This document shows, one piece after another, positions 1 to 6,098 of a stretch of DNA of 13,072 nucleotides. Made by a program: the position numbers and the translations under genes. The stretch is from JBDTCS01 sp039923455 (GTDB lineage Bacteria > Bacteroidota > Ignavibacteria > Palsa-1295). The notes under the pieces are model-generated. The model ran no database searches and was not told the origin of the DNA. It saw only the letters and a program-made list of their open reading frames with translations. The number at the start of each line of letters is the position of its first letter. Within the stretch, counting starts at the first letter, position 1. The stretch lies in assembly GCA_039923455.1 (NCBI GenBank), contig JBDTCS010000312.1, forward strand, positions 1 through 13,072, read 5' to 3'.

Positions 1-138
1 CCTTATGCGGCAGCAGCGGCGGGGATTTGGGATCGTGTTAATGCAACATCCCAGCTCCTGATGGCTTTCCTCCTATTTCGCTTTGATAATTTGAAGAATA
101 TCCCGACTGCAAGTATACAAGGTAACGCGCGCGCGTGA
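1..138 (+). CDS. 3' end of an upstream gene, product unknown
   Basis: Frame 1 is open from the first base to a TGA at 136-138, giving 45 C-terminal residues with ordinary protein composition: an alanine run near the window edge, then GIWDRVNATSQLL and a hydrophobic stretch ending FRFDNLKNIP. The start lies outside the window. I do not recognise the family. It lies on the same strand as dcd and ends 86 bases before it, leaving room for the dcd promoter. An open frame this short could arise by chance, and the opposite strand is also open here, so confidence is low. Confidence 0.3.
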   Translation, partial: PYAAAAAGIWDRVNATSQLLMAFLLFRFDNLKNIPTASIQGNARA

Positions 139-212
139 ATGAAATTGGATTGTTTCTCCCCGCAGAAGGCACTCAAAAACCTCCCCAAAGACAAAATTAT
201 TCGACTCCTCCG

Positions 213-220
213 TATCTTTG
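213..220 (+). promoter_or_regulatory. Bacteroidota-type -7 box for dcd
   Basis: The octamer TATCTTTG matches the TAnnTTTG -7 consensus known for the primary sigma factor of Bacteroidota. It ends only four bases before the dcd ATG at 225, so transcription would begin at or next to the start codon. I see no clear TTG at the expected -33 position, and no Shine-Dalgarno sequence in front of the ATG. Confidence 0.5.
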
Positions 221-224
221 CACT

Positions 225-782
225 ATGATACTTACCGACAAACAAATTTTACACGAGATCGAGGAAGGTTCGATCGTTATTTCGCCCTATCGCCGAGATT
301 GCCTCGGCTCGAATAGTTATGATGTGCATTTGGGCGCAGCACTCGCGACCTACGATTCACAGATTCTCGATGCTCGTGAGCACAACGAAATTCGTCATTT
401 CACGATACCCGAAGAAGGCTACGTGCTCCACGCCGACACGCTTTATCTCGGAGTGACCGAAGAATACACCGAGACGCACAAACATGTACCGTTCTTAGAA
501 GGCAAATCAAGCGTCGGAAGACTCGGGATTGATATACACGCAACTGCCGGTAAAGGCGATGTCGGATTTTGCAATACCTGGACGCTCGAAATCTCCGTCA
601 AGCAGCCGGTGCGCATTTACCCAGGGATGCCGATCGGCCAGCTCATCTATTTTGTCATCGACGGCGATTGCCTCGTCCCCTATAATCAAAAATCGAACGC
701 CAAATACAACACTCGCACCGTAAAACCGGTCGAATCGATGATGTATAAAAACTTCGACAAAGCACTCGGGAAGTGGAAGTAG
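225..782 (+). CDS. dcd: dCTP deaminase
   Basis: This cytosolic enzyme deaminates dCTP to dUTP in pyrimidine deoxynucleotide synthesis, feeding dTMP production through dUTPase and thymidylate synthase. The 185-residue length is normal for bacterial Dcd. Visible family motifs are the N-terminal SNSYDVHLG at 29-37, the nucleotide-binding EGKSSVGRLGI at 92-102, HATAGKGDVGF at 105-115, and TLEI at 120-123, whose Glu122 is in the position of the catalytic glutamate. The C-terminal segment around QKSNAKYNTRT fits the nucleotide-covering tail. The frame stays open upstream to 135, but the ATG at 225 gives the standard Dcd N-terminus (MILTDKQI) and follows a promoter box. Bifunctional deaminase/dUTPase relatives exist in archaea, and I see no reason to prefer that here. 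Confidence 0.93.
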   Translation: MILTDKQILHEIEEGSIVISPYRRDCLGSNSYDVHLGAALATYDSQILDAREHNEIRHFTIPEEGYVLHADTLYLGVTEEYTETHKHVPFLEGKSSVGRLGIDIHATAGKGDVGFCNTWTLEISVKQPVRIYPGMPIGQLIYFVIDGDCLVPYNQKSNAKYNTRTVKPVESMMYKNFDKALGKWK

Positions 783-815
783 GGGTGCTTATTAGGATAT
801 TCTCGTCGCTTTGGG

Positions 816-844
816 TGTAACCTTCTGGCCGCTCATCGGTCTTA
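816..844 (+). promoter_or_regulatory. ECF-sigma-like promoter of the secreted repeat protein
   Basis: GTAACCTT at 817-824 resembles an ECF sigma -35 element and GTCTTA at 839-844 resembles the matching -10, with 16 bases between GTAACC and GTCTTA. The block recurs at 4097-4125 with identical spacing and 24 of 29 bases the same. It lies 53 bases before the ATG at 897. Assignment to an ECF sigma factor is inference from motif shape, since no sigma gene is in the window. Confidence 0.5.
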
Positions 845-896
845 TGTTCGCGTTTACGCTTTGACGAAGGCGTTCTTGAGCAAATCACCAAGGAGC

Positions 897-3800
897 ATGC
901 ATAAATATTTGCGGGTATGCCTTCTTTCGATAACACTGAGTCTGTTGTTGATCGGAAGCACGGCCGCGCAATGGTCTAAAATTGGAGACCTCGGCCCCTG
1001 CACGGTCTGCGGTTATTTTTGGAATGCTGATCGTGGTCTCGTCGCTGCCTCAACACAGCCGCTTGGCAAGGCATATCCAGATAGAATATATCTAACTTCT
1101 GATCGTGGAAAGACTTGGGTGTCCGCCAACATACCCACCGTTCCCGCGGGTGCACAGGTATACATTAACAGTGTTCAAATGCGAGACTCCCTTGTAGGCT
1201 GGGCGGCATTGGACTTTGATTACTCACCCATAAACACGATTCCCGGGGTCTGGTCTACCACGGACGGAGGAAAGAATTGGGTAGTCGTTCCGGGCTCGCT
1301 GGAATGGTCCTCCGTTGAGGAGACCGGGTCTGGTCGTCTTGCCACTTCTTACGGAGGCATAGCGCTTGAGGATGACAGATTGCACGGCATCACGAGTGTA
1401 GCGTTTCACTTCCAAAATTCAATTCCTGGTACGCAGCGATACACAGCGGATGGAGGAGCGTCTTGGGTATCACTCCCCTTTTCGTTCGACGAAAGCTGGG
1501 GGATCGCCTACTCATCCTATTACAATTCCTATTTTATCTGTCCCGAAGACGCTGGAAACGGCGGGTATACTGGCCAGTTCTTTGCTTCGATGGATCGAGG
1601 GCAATCTTGGCAGTTACGTAGCGTACCTGAGCCAAAACCAATTGGTTATTTGGGACCCACAACAGGTGATGTAGAATGCGTAGGCAAAGCGATCTACTTA
1701 CAAAGCAGAAAAAATGGAATGCTCCGATCAACGGATGGCGGAGCGAGTTGGCTTTCGATCGGTGGACCTTCTAATACGTTCGATACACGTTTTTGCGTAC
1801 CAAAAAATTGCAACGGTGGTACCATCGTTGCCTTTGACACAGCGGGTGGCGTGTGGCTAACGACGAACGGTGGTGATGGCGCAATTCCGGAGCCTCCGAT
1901 CTCTGTATTTTCCGCATCAACGACGTCTGCATCCGCGTGTGGGAGTTCGCGTTTTCCGGTTATCGTGGAAAACTTGCCTTGCGCGAATAGCCGATTAGTC
2001 CGAGTTGGATTAGAAAATGACACCACGCATGACTTCACGATCGAGGGTGCTGATTCGGTAATGGTTGGTAGCGGTAGCGCCGATACGATCTGGATAGATT
2101 TTGATCCGCACAAGCGTATTGCGACGCGCACCGTGCGTGTGCATGTTCGCGGCGCGTATGCTACCGGTGGTGCACAGCCGTTCGATTCTGTTTACACGAT
2201 CACAGCCACAGTAAAACCCGTGCCACCAAAACTCACGGCATCGGTAAGTGTGATCGAACTCGGTTCGGTTAGCACATGTACCACTCGTGATTCTTCGTAC
2301 ACGCTACGTAACGTCGGCTGTGATACGCTCACGCTCGACTCATTACCGAGCGTACTTGCCAATGGGTTCTCACTCACCGGTGCAACGCTGCCGTTACGGA
2401 TTGCTCCGGATAGCGGTGTCACGTTCCGTATGCACTACGCACCGACACTGCCGGGTTCGCTGTATCAAAGTTTGAAGTATCAAGCCGTGCAACAAGGCCT
2501 GAGCACCACACTGGAGATCCTCGTGGAGGGTTCGGCGGTAGCCGGTGGTGCGCACGCAGTGCTCACAAATACATTGCTCACACTCGCTCCCATTTCTATT
2601 TGCGCACAAGACAGTGCTAGAACCAGCATCGCAAACGCCGGCTGTGATCCGCTTGTGATCGATAGTGTCTGGATGAGCGGCGATCCGGATCTCTCGCTAG
2701 GTCCCATTATTTTTCCAAGTACACTCGGGACGGGTGATTCGCTTGCGGTGCAGGTAGAATTGATTCCGATGAAGAAAGGCGCTCGCACAGCCCTCCTGCA
2801 CTTTCGCGCACACGGAAGCAAGGGAAATCCGGCTTCGTTTGATTCGACGATTCTTATTACATCGAGTGTCACGAGTGGTGCTGCCGTGCTAAGCATCGAC
2901 ACCGCAGGCCGAGATCTCGGGCTGATCTCGATCTGCTCGGAACGCGATACTACGATTATATTTCAAAATACGGGTTGTGATTCGCTTTGGCTAAACGCTG
3001 TGGATTTAAACGACCCGCATTTCTTTTTGCTCGGTGGAAAATCGCTACCCGAAGTGCTTGCACCCGGCATGGGAGACACGCTTCATATTCGCTTCACACC
3101 AACGGACACGAATCTTGCACAAGCTACACTCCGGCTTCGATCGAACTCGGTCACGGACTCGGTGATCTCGATTCCGTTCTCGGCTTCGGCGCATGGAAAA
3201 GCGGACGTGACCATTCGCATGAGTTTAACTCGAACGAATATTGGTGCGGGTGATACGACGACACTGTTCGTATTCTCGGGTGGCTATGTTGCAAATCGTG
3301 GGCTTCGTACGCTCGGCTTCACGGTGGATTATGACGGCGACTTGTTGACACTCGTGCGATCGAATACAGCGATCGTTGGTGCGGTGCTCACCGTTGGTGC
3401 AGCGATCAGGTCCGGTGATAAGACATCGTTGCCGGTAACGCTAAGCAGTCCTGAACTTTCGCTTGATCCATCGACTCCGATAGCAGCTTTGCATTTTAGA
3501 ACGACGCTCGCGGACAGTGCAGCAACTCGAGTACTCTTGCGCGATCTCACGTTGAACGGAGGCGATTCACTATACGCAGCTTGCACGCTGAGCGCACAAA
3601 CAGTCGATACTGCTTTGTTTGCGTTGTCGTATCAGTGCTCCGATTCGATCATCGCGAGTAATCTGCGACACGAACCACTTAGACTCACGGTGCAACCAAA
3701 TCCTTCTTCCGGCGACATTGAGCTTGTCAGTTCACAAGATTTGCAATCGGTCGAGCTTAAGATCTTTGATGTGCTTGGCACAATTCGCTACAGCACTCAT

Positions 3801-3923
3801 GCCACACTTCGTGCCAAGCAACCCTATACGCTCCCAAGTTTACCACTTCCATCAGGGACTTATTTGCTTCGACTGAAGACTCCGAAGGCGGTTCAAACTG
3901 TGCGTATCATTCGGTCGAGGTGA
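897..3923 (+). CDS. Secreted Asp-box and Ig-like repeat protein with type IX sorting tail
   Basis: The 1008-residue product appears to be exported and displayed or released at the cell surface. Residues 1-25 form a signal peptide ending STAAQ. Residues 60-330 carry five Asp-box motifs (SDRGKTW 68-74, TDGGKNW 122-128, ADGGASW 184-190, MDRGQSW 232-238, TDGGASW 279-285) and a degenerate sixth at 323, suggesting a beta-propeller of the BNR/YCF48/sortilin type. Residues 335-765 hold four Ig-like units of about 110 residues, each with two cysteines exactly 14 residues apart. Residues 768-905 look cohesin-like. Residues 928-1008 match a Por-type sorting domain: VQPNPSSG, then KIFDVLG, then LPSGTYLLRL. 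The frame is open from a TTG at 861, but the ATG at 897 is preceded by AGGAG and starts the signal peptide cleanly; that AGGAG is unusually close to the ATG. Ligand or enzymatic activity is unknown. The last 13 codons lie in a repeat found again at 4599. Confidence 0.85.
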   Translation: MHKYLRVCLLSITLSLLLIGSTAAQWSKIGDLGPCTVCGYFWNADRGLVAASTQPLGKAYPDRIYLTSDRGKTWVSANIPTVPAGAQVYINSVQMRDSLVGWAALDFDYSPINTIPGVWSTTDGGKNWVVVPGSLEWSSVEETGSGRLATSYGGIALEDDRLHGITSVAFHFQNSIPGTQRYTADGGASWVSLPFSFDESWGIAYSSYYNSYFICPEDAGNGGYTGQFFASMDRGQSWQLRSVPEPKPIGYLGPTTGDVECVGKAIYLQSRKNGMLRSTDGGASWLSIGGPSNTFDTRFCVPKNCNGGTIVAFDTAGGVWLTTNGGDGAIPEPPISVFSASTTSASACGSSRFPVIVENLPCANSRLVRVGLENDTTHDFTIEGADSVMVGSGSADTIWIDFDPHKRIATRTVRVHVRGAYATGGAQPFDSVYTITATVKPVPPKLTASVSVIELGSVSTCTTRDSSYTLRNVGCDTLTLDSLPSVLANGFSLTGATLPLRIAPDSGVTFRMHYAPTLPGSLYQSLKYQAVQQGLSTTLEILVEGSAVAGGAHAVLTNTLLTLAPISICAQDSARTSIANAGCDPLVIDSVWMSGDPDLSLGPIIFPSTLGTGDSLAVQVELIPMKKGARTALLHFRAHGSKGNPASFDSTILITSSVTSGAAVLSIDTAGRDLGLISICSERDTTIIFQNTGCDSLWLNAVDLNDPHFFLLGGKSLPEVLAPGMGDTLHIRFTPTDTNLAQATLRLRSNSVTDSVISIPFSASAHGKADVTIRMSLTRTNIGAGDTTTLFVFSGGYVANRGLRTLGFTVDYDGDLLTLVRSNTAIVGAVLTVGAAIRSGDKTSLPVTLSSPELSLDPSTPIAALHFRTTLADSAATRVLLRDLTLNGGDSLYAACTLSAQTVDTALFALSYQCSDSIIASNLRHEPLRLTVQPNPSSGDIELVSSQDLQSVELKIFDVLGTIRYSTHATLRAKQPYTLPSLPLPSGTYLLRLKTPKAVQTVRIIRSR

Positions 3924-3981
3924 CGCAGTGTTGGTGATCCGAATAGTTTAGCGATAGGAAATAAGATGATGCTGGTAGGAA
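3885..3981. repeat. Direct repeat copy A: duplicated convergent gene junction
   Basis: This block matches 4599-4694. It contains the last 12 codons and stop of the secreted protein in intact form, a divergent spacer, and a copy of the last codons of the minus-strand VOC gene. The stretches ATTCGGTCGAGGTGA (3909-3923) and TTTAGCGATAGGAA (3947-3960) are shared exactly with copy B. On the minus strand the VOC-like tail carries two extra bases relative to copy B, which shifts its frame, so here it is a non-functional stub. Offset between copies is 714 bases, shifting to 715 and then 713 through small indels. Confidence 0.75.
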
Positions 3982-4096
3982 GAGATATTAAAATCTGTTC
4001 CTGTGCATATTTGGCGGATGCATACGGAAACTTGACTCGTAAGGATAGTACCGAAACCTGAATTCCATGTACATGGGAAGATTCTGGTCTTCAAAT

Positions 4097-4125
4097 TGTA
4101 ACCTTTTAGTCGCTTATCAGTCTTA
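4097..4125 (+). promoter_or_regulatory. Second ECF-sigma-like promoter, in front of a small membrane protein
   Basis: GTAACCTT at 4098-4105 and GTCTTA at 4120-4125 repeat the block at 816-844 with the same 16-base gap. All five differences over 29 bases are transitions. It lies 49 bases before the ATG at 4174, close to the 53 bases seen at the first copy, which supports a promoter role for both. Confidence 0.5.
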
Positions 4126-4173
4126 CACCTAACTCCGGAAGTCTTAAAGATCAATTCATACAACAACAACAAA

Positions 4174-4419
4174 ATGCCAATAAACCTAAAACTGCTGTTA
4201 TTGACGGCACGCCCCGATGGCACTCGCCCAGACAGCTTTGGAGGATCTCTTTTTATTTTTATTATCCTTGTCGTCTACTTAGGGTTTTGTCTTATTCCAA
4301 CCCGCATGGCAAAGAAAAAAGGCAGGTCTGCTTTTGGTCTATTCGTACTTGCAGTGTTTTTCACTCCAATTGTTGCTCTAATTGTAATTCTGCTACTGGC
4401 GCCAATCGAGAAGAAATAA
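4174..4419 (+). CDS. Small two-helix inner-membrane protein
   Basis: The 81-residue product has a hydrophobic N-terminus and two strong predicted membrane segments, about residues 24-42 and 53-76, joined by a short basic loop (TRMAKKKGR at 43-51), which should place the loop in the cytoplasm. The pattern of a KKKGRSAFG loop followed by a hydrophobic helix and a lysine-rich end resembles small uncharacterised membrane proteins common in Bacteroidota; no function is known to me. The ATG at 4174 follows an A-rich leader without a Shine-Dalgarno sequence. It sits between two copies of a duplicated junction in AT-rich DNA (4141-4200 is 30% G+C), so it may be a recent arrival. The same frame stays open past the stop and encodes another hydrophobic stretch (see the next entry). 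Confidence 0.6.
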   Translation: MPINLKLLLLTARPDGTRPDSFGGSLFIFIILVVYLGFCLIPTRMAKKKGRSAFGLFVLAVFFTPIVALIVILLLAPIEKK

Positions 4420-4648
4420 TGTGTGGTCTTCCATTTGTATTGTGGCATTGTGATTATTTTCTTCATATACTGGAAGAAGCGATCAACGGGCGCGAGCAAA
4501 GTGGGTTGTGAATGATGCCAGTCCTGAAACGATAGATTATACTACCATTGCTGCCGTTGTTCCACCAACGTTTCAAATTCAATCCCATCAAATAAGTATG
4601 GGCAATTCAAACCATGTAAATAATTCGGTCGAGGTGAAGCAACTCTAG
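4420..4648 (+). pseudogene. Possible decayed coding sequence after the small membrane gene
   Basis: Directly after the TAA at 4417-4419, the same frame stays open to a TGA at 4513-4515 and encodes a membrane-like segment (GIVIIFFIYWKKRS). A different frame, open from 4454 to a TAG at 4646-4648, encodes a hydrophilic stretch including WVVNDASPETIDYTT. One in-frame stop and one frameshift would join these to the 81-residue gene as a longer protein. Neither piece has a convincing ATG; a GTG at 4423 could start a peptide of about 30 residues. The segment overlaps repeat copy B. I favour decay or chance over a functional gene. Confidence 0.25.
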
Positions 4649-4694
4649 CGATAAGATAAGTTTTAGCGATAGGAATAGATGATGCCGGTAGGTT
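4599..4694. repeat. Direct repeat copy B: duplicated convergent gene junction
   Basis: This is the partner of 3885-3981. In the frame of the large secreted protein it reads WAIQTM-stop-IIRSR-stop, against KAVQTVRIIRSR-stop in copy A, so the sorting-tail end is recognisable but broken by a TAA at 4617-4619. On the minus strand it holds the intact last codons of the VOC gene. Each copy therefore keeps one of the two gene ends intact and the other as a relic. Confidence 0.75.
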
Positions 4695-5448
4695 CGATCG
4701 AGAGCCAGCCTTCGGTGCCGATGGATTTTGGGGGAGCGGGGTCGAAGCGTAGTTGGATTCGTGCGTCGGGCGGGCCGGCAAGCCAGTAGTCGCAGCAGCC
4801 TTCGTGTAAACGGGTTAATCCTATTGCAGCGAGAATATTTCTCATCTCGATCTCTTCACGGGGTGAGGTCGAGAGTAATAGCCAGTTAATTCTCGAAGGC
4901 CCTTCTGCGGTTTGATCGGGTTCGAGTCGCGTGGAAGAGTCGAGGAATACGATGTCGAGCGGTCCTTTGGTTTCGGGTCCGAAAGCTCGCCAATAGTGCG
5001 CCGGAAGGCCGGTGTGTCTCTCTGAGTCACCCGTCATCTCACCTGTAAGGGCGGCTCCGGTGGATACGTTACGCTGTTCCAAAGCTGTTCGAAGCGAATC
5101 CAAATTCCCGACTTGAAAGACAAGCGCTGTGACGTGGTCACCATAGCGAGCAAGTGCTTGAAAGCGCCAATCGTCCGTATCGGTGGCGTTCGTTGATTGT
5201 AGCTCGAAGTAGGTGCCATCAGCGAGCAGTGCGAGGTTCGTCTCAACGCCCCTCCGCGAGCGTTTGCCGGCTTGAATGCGCAAACCTGCCGATTGCATTT
5301 GTTTGGTCAGGGAATCGAGATTGTGCGTCAGATAAACGAGATGATCGAGCCTAATCGCGTTCGTGCCAGATTTCGATTGGGCACAAGCCTGCTGCACAAG
5401 CGAGCTACTCATGCAGAGGACGAACAGAATTAATAGGGTGTATTTCAA
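4663..5448 (-). CDS. Secreted VOC/glyoxalase-like domain protein
   Basis: The 261-residue product begins with a signal peptide of about 24 residues ending QQACAQ. It is probably cleaved by signal peptidase I; the QQAC context is a poor lipobox. From residue 34, RLDHLVYLTHNLDSL followed by GLRIQAGKRSRRGVETNLALLADGTYFEL matches the first module of the Glyoxalase_3-type VOC fold, with His36 and Glu82 as candidate metal ligands. The second half is less conserved but ends with a plausible second module. Substrate is unknown, and a periplasmic location would be unusual for a classic glyoxalase. The start is a TTG, because the first ATG (5412) would remove most of the signal peptide. Just upstream on the minus strand, TAATCTTTG resembles a -7 box with one extra base. 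Its 3' end is duplicated at 3947-3981. Confidence 0.75.
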   Translation of the reverse strand: MKYTLLILFVLCMSSSLVQQACAQSKSGTNAIRLDHLVYLTHNLDSLTKQMQSAGLRIQAGKRSRRGVETNLALLADGTYFELQSTNATDTDDWRFQALARYGDHVTALVFQVGNLDSLRTALEQRNVSTGAALTGEMTGDSERHTGLPAHYWRAFGPETKGPLDIVFLDSSTRLEPDQTAEGPSRINWLLLSTSPREEIEMRNILAAIGLTRLHEGCCDYWLAGPPDARIQLRFDPAPPKSIGTEGWLSIEPTGIIYSYR

Positions 5449-5781
5449 AGATTATCGAGCTTTTCCAGTCAGAACTAAATAATTGCTGGGGGATAGAGGT
5501 TCCGCCGTTAGCTTTCTGATTGCTTATGACTTGCGCAAAGTAGGCTATGATGCACGCTTTAATTCACGGCAAGTAAGGCACCTTTTAGGCCTAAAGCGTG
5601 GTTCATTTGGCTGATTCAATTCGGGGCGGGTCGGTTGGTACTTCCAGAAAAGTGTTCGATCGCACCAGTGTTTAGGGTCTTTGCTGATTCTCCTTCACAG
5701 AGTCAAAGAGGATTGCCCTGAAGAAGCGTCAACAGCATTTTCTACACCATCGTAATATTCTGATCAAAAGAGGTATAGCCT
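5449..5781. other. 333-base intergenic region between divergent genes
   Basis: It must hold the promoters for the VOC gene (leftward) and the small gene at 5782 (rightward). Visible structures are an inverted repeat at 5553-5600 and a TAATAT at about 5752-5757 that could serve as a -10 for the rightward gene. A plus-strand frame at 5483-5614 (43 residues from a TTG, including YDARFNSRQVRHLLGLKRG) looks somewhat protein-like but has no supporting start signal. Confidence 0.4.
5553..5600. repeat. Inverted repeat with nested 12-base palindrome
   Basis: CACGCTTTA at 5553-5561 is the exact reverse complement of TAAAGCGTG at 5592-5600, with 30 bases between. The right arm overlaps a perfect palindrome, TTTAGGCCTAAA, at 5584-5595, so two mutually exclusive hairpins are possible. 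No T-run follows, so it is not an obvious intrinsic terminator. An operator or a mobile-element relic are alternatives. Confidence 0.45.
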
Positions 5782-6066
5782 ATGCGTATGCAAGCCAAAG
5801 GGAAAGAACTTGTTCCCGGCACAGAAGAACCTTCGATTCGTATCTCGACACCACTTTCGCGTTTACAAGTTTCCAGCGTTCAGGAAGCATTGCGCGAGAC
5901 AGGTTGGAAGTATTCGGATAAGTTTTTTGCGCACACCACCTCGTCGGGTGTTCGTCCAACATTTAAGATGACCGTGTATCAGGCAAAGGTTGGTCTGAAG
6001 CGCAGTGAAGTAATGGATAAGCTGCACGAGGCAGTGGGTTCGTTCAAAGTAGAACAGGCAGCGTAA
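5782..6066 (+). CDS. Small conserved-looking soluble protein, function unknown
   Basis: The product has 94 residues, no signal peptide and no membrane segment. Residues 22-90 look like a compact alpha/beta domain: SRLQVSSVQEALRETGWKY as a probable helix, a basic and aromatic strand region (FFAHTT, RPTFKMTVYQAK), and an amphipathic helix SEVMDKLHEAVGSF. I do not recognise the family. The ATG at 5782 has AAAAGAGG eight bases upstream, one of the clearer ribosome-binding sites in the window; a second ATG at 5788 is less well placed. The acyltransferase frame begins 32 bases downstream, so the two may be co-transcribed, though a functional link is not evident. Confidence 0.7.
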   Translation: MRMQAKGKELVPGTEEPSIRISTPLSRLQVSSVQEALRETGWKYSDKFFAHTTSSGVRPTFKMTVYQAKVGLKRSEVMDKLHEAVGSFKVEQAA

Positions 6067-6098
6067 ACACTTTTACGGTAATTGATCTAAGTACACCG

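Noticed and set aside
3..245. 80-residue minus-strand frame at the window start
   Set aside because: It runs antisense through the dcd start and its promoter box, begins inside dcd, and ends in a low-complexity alanine run. The plus-strand reading gives a more ordinary gene end.
817..844. RNA stem in the promoter block formed by CCG and CGG around CTCAT
   Set aside because: The second copy changes both arms in ways that break the pairing rather than preserve it, so the conservation is not explained by this hairpin.
1694..2902. Two minus-strand frames of 140-145 residues antisense to the large secreted gene
   Set aside because: They lie opposite a clearly coding sequence with recognisable domains, and have the Ser/Pro/Val-rich look of a reverse reading of Thr/Ser/Asp-rich repeats.
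3948..4223. 91-residue minus-strand frame covering the second promoter block
   Set aside because: It starts with GTG inside the small membrane gene and its C-terminus is only the frameshifted relic of the VOC tail. It is better explained by the repeat than as a gene.
3885..4695. Insertion sequence or integron cassette explanation for the duplicated segment
   Set aside because: There is no transposase or integrase and I see no terminal inverted repeats. The flanking repeat is far longer than a typical target-site duplication and shows gene-by-gene decay.
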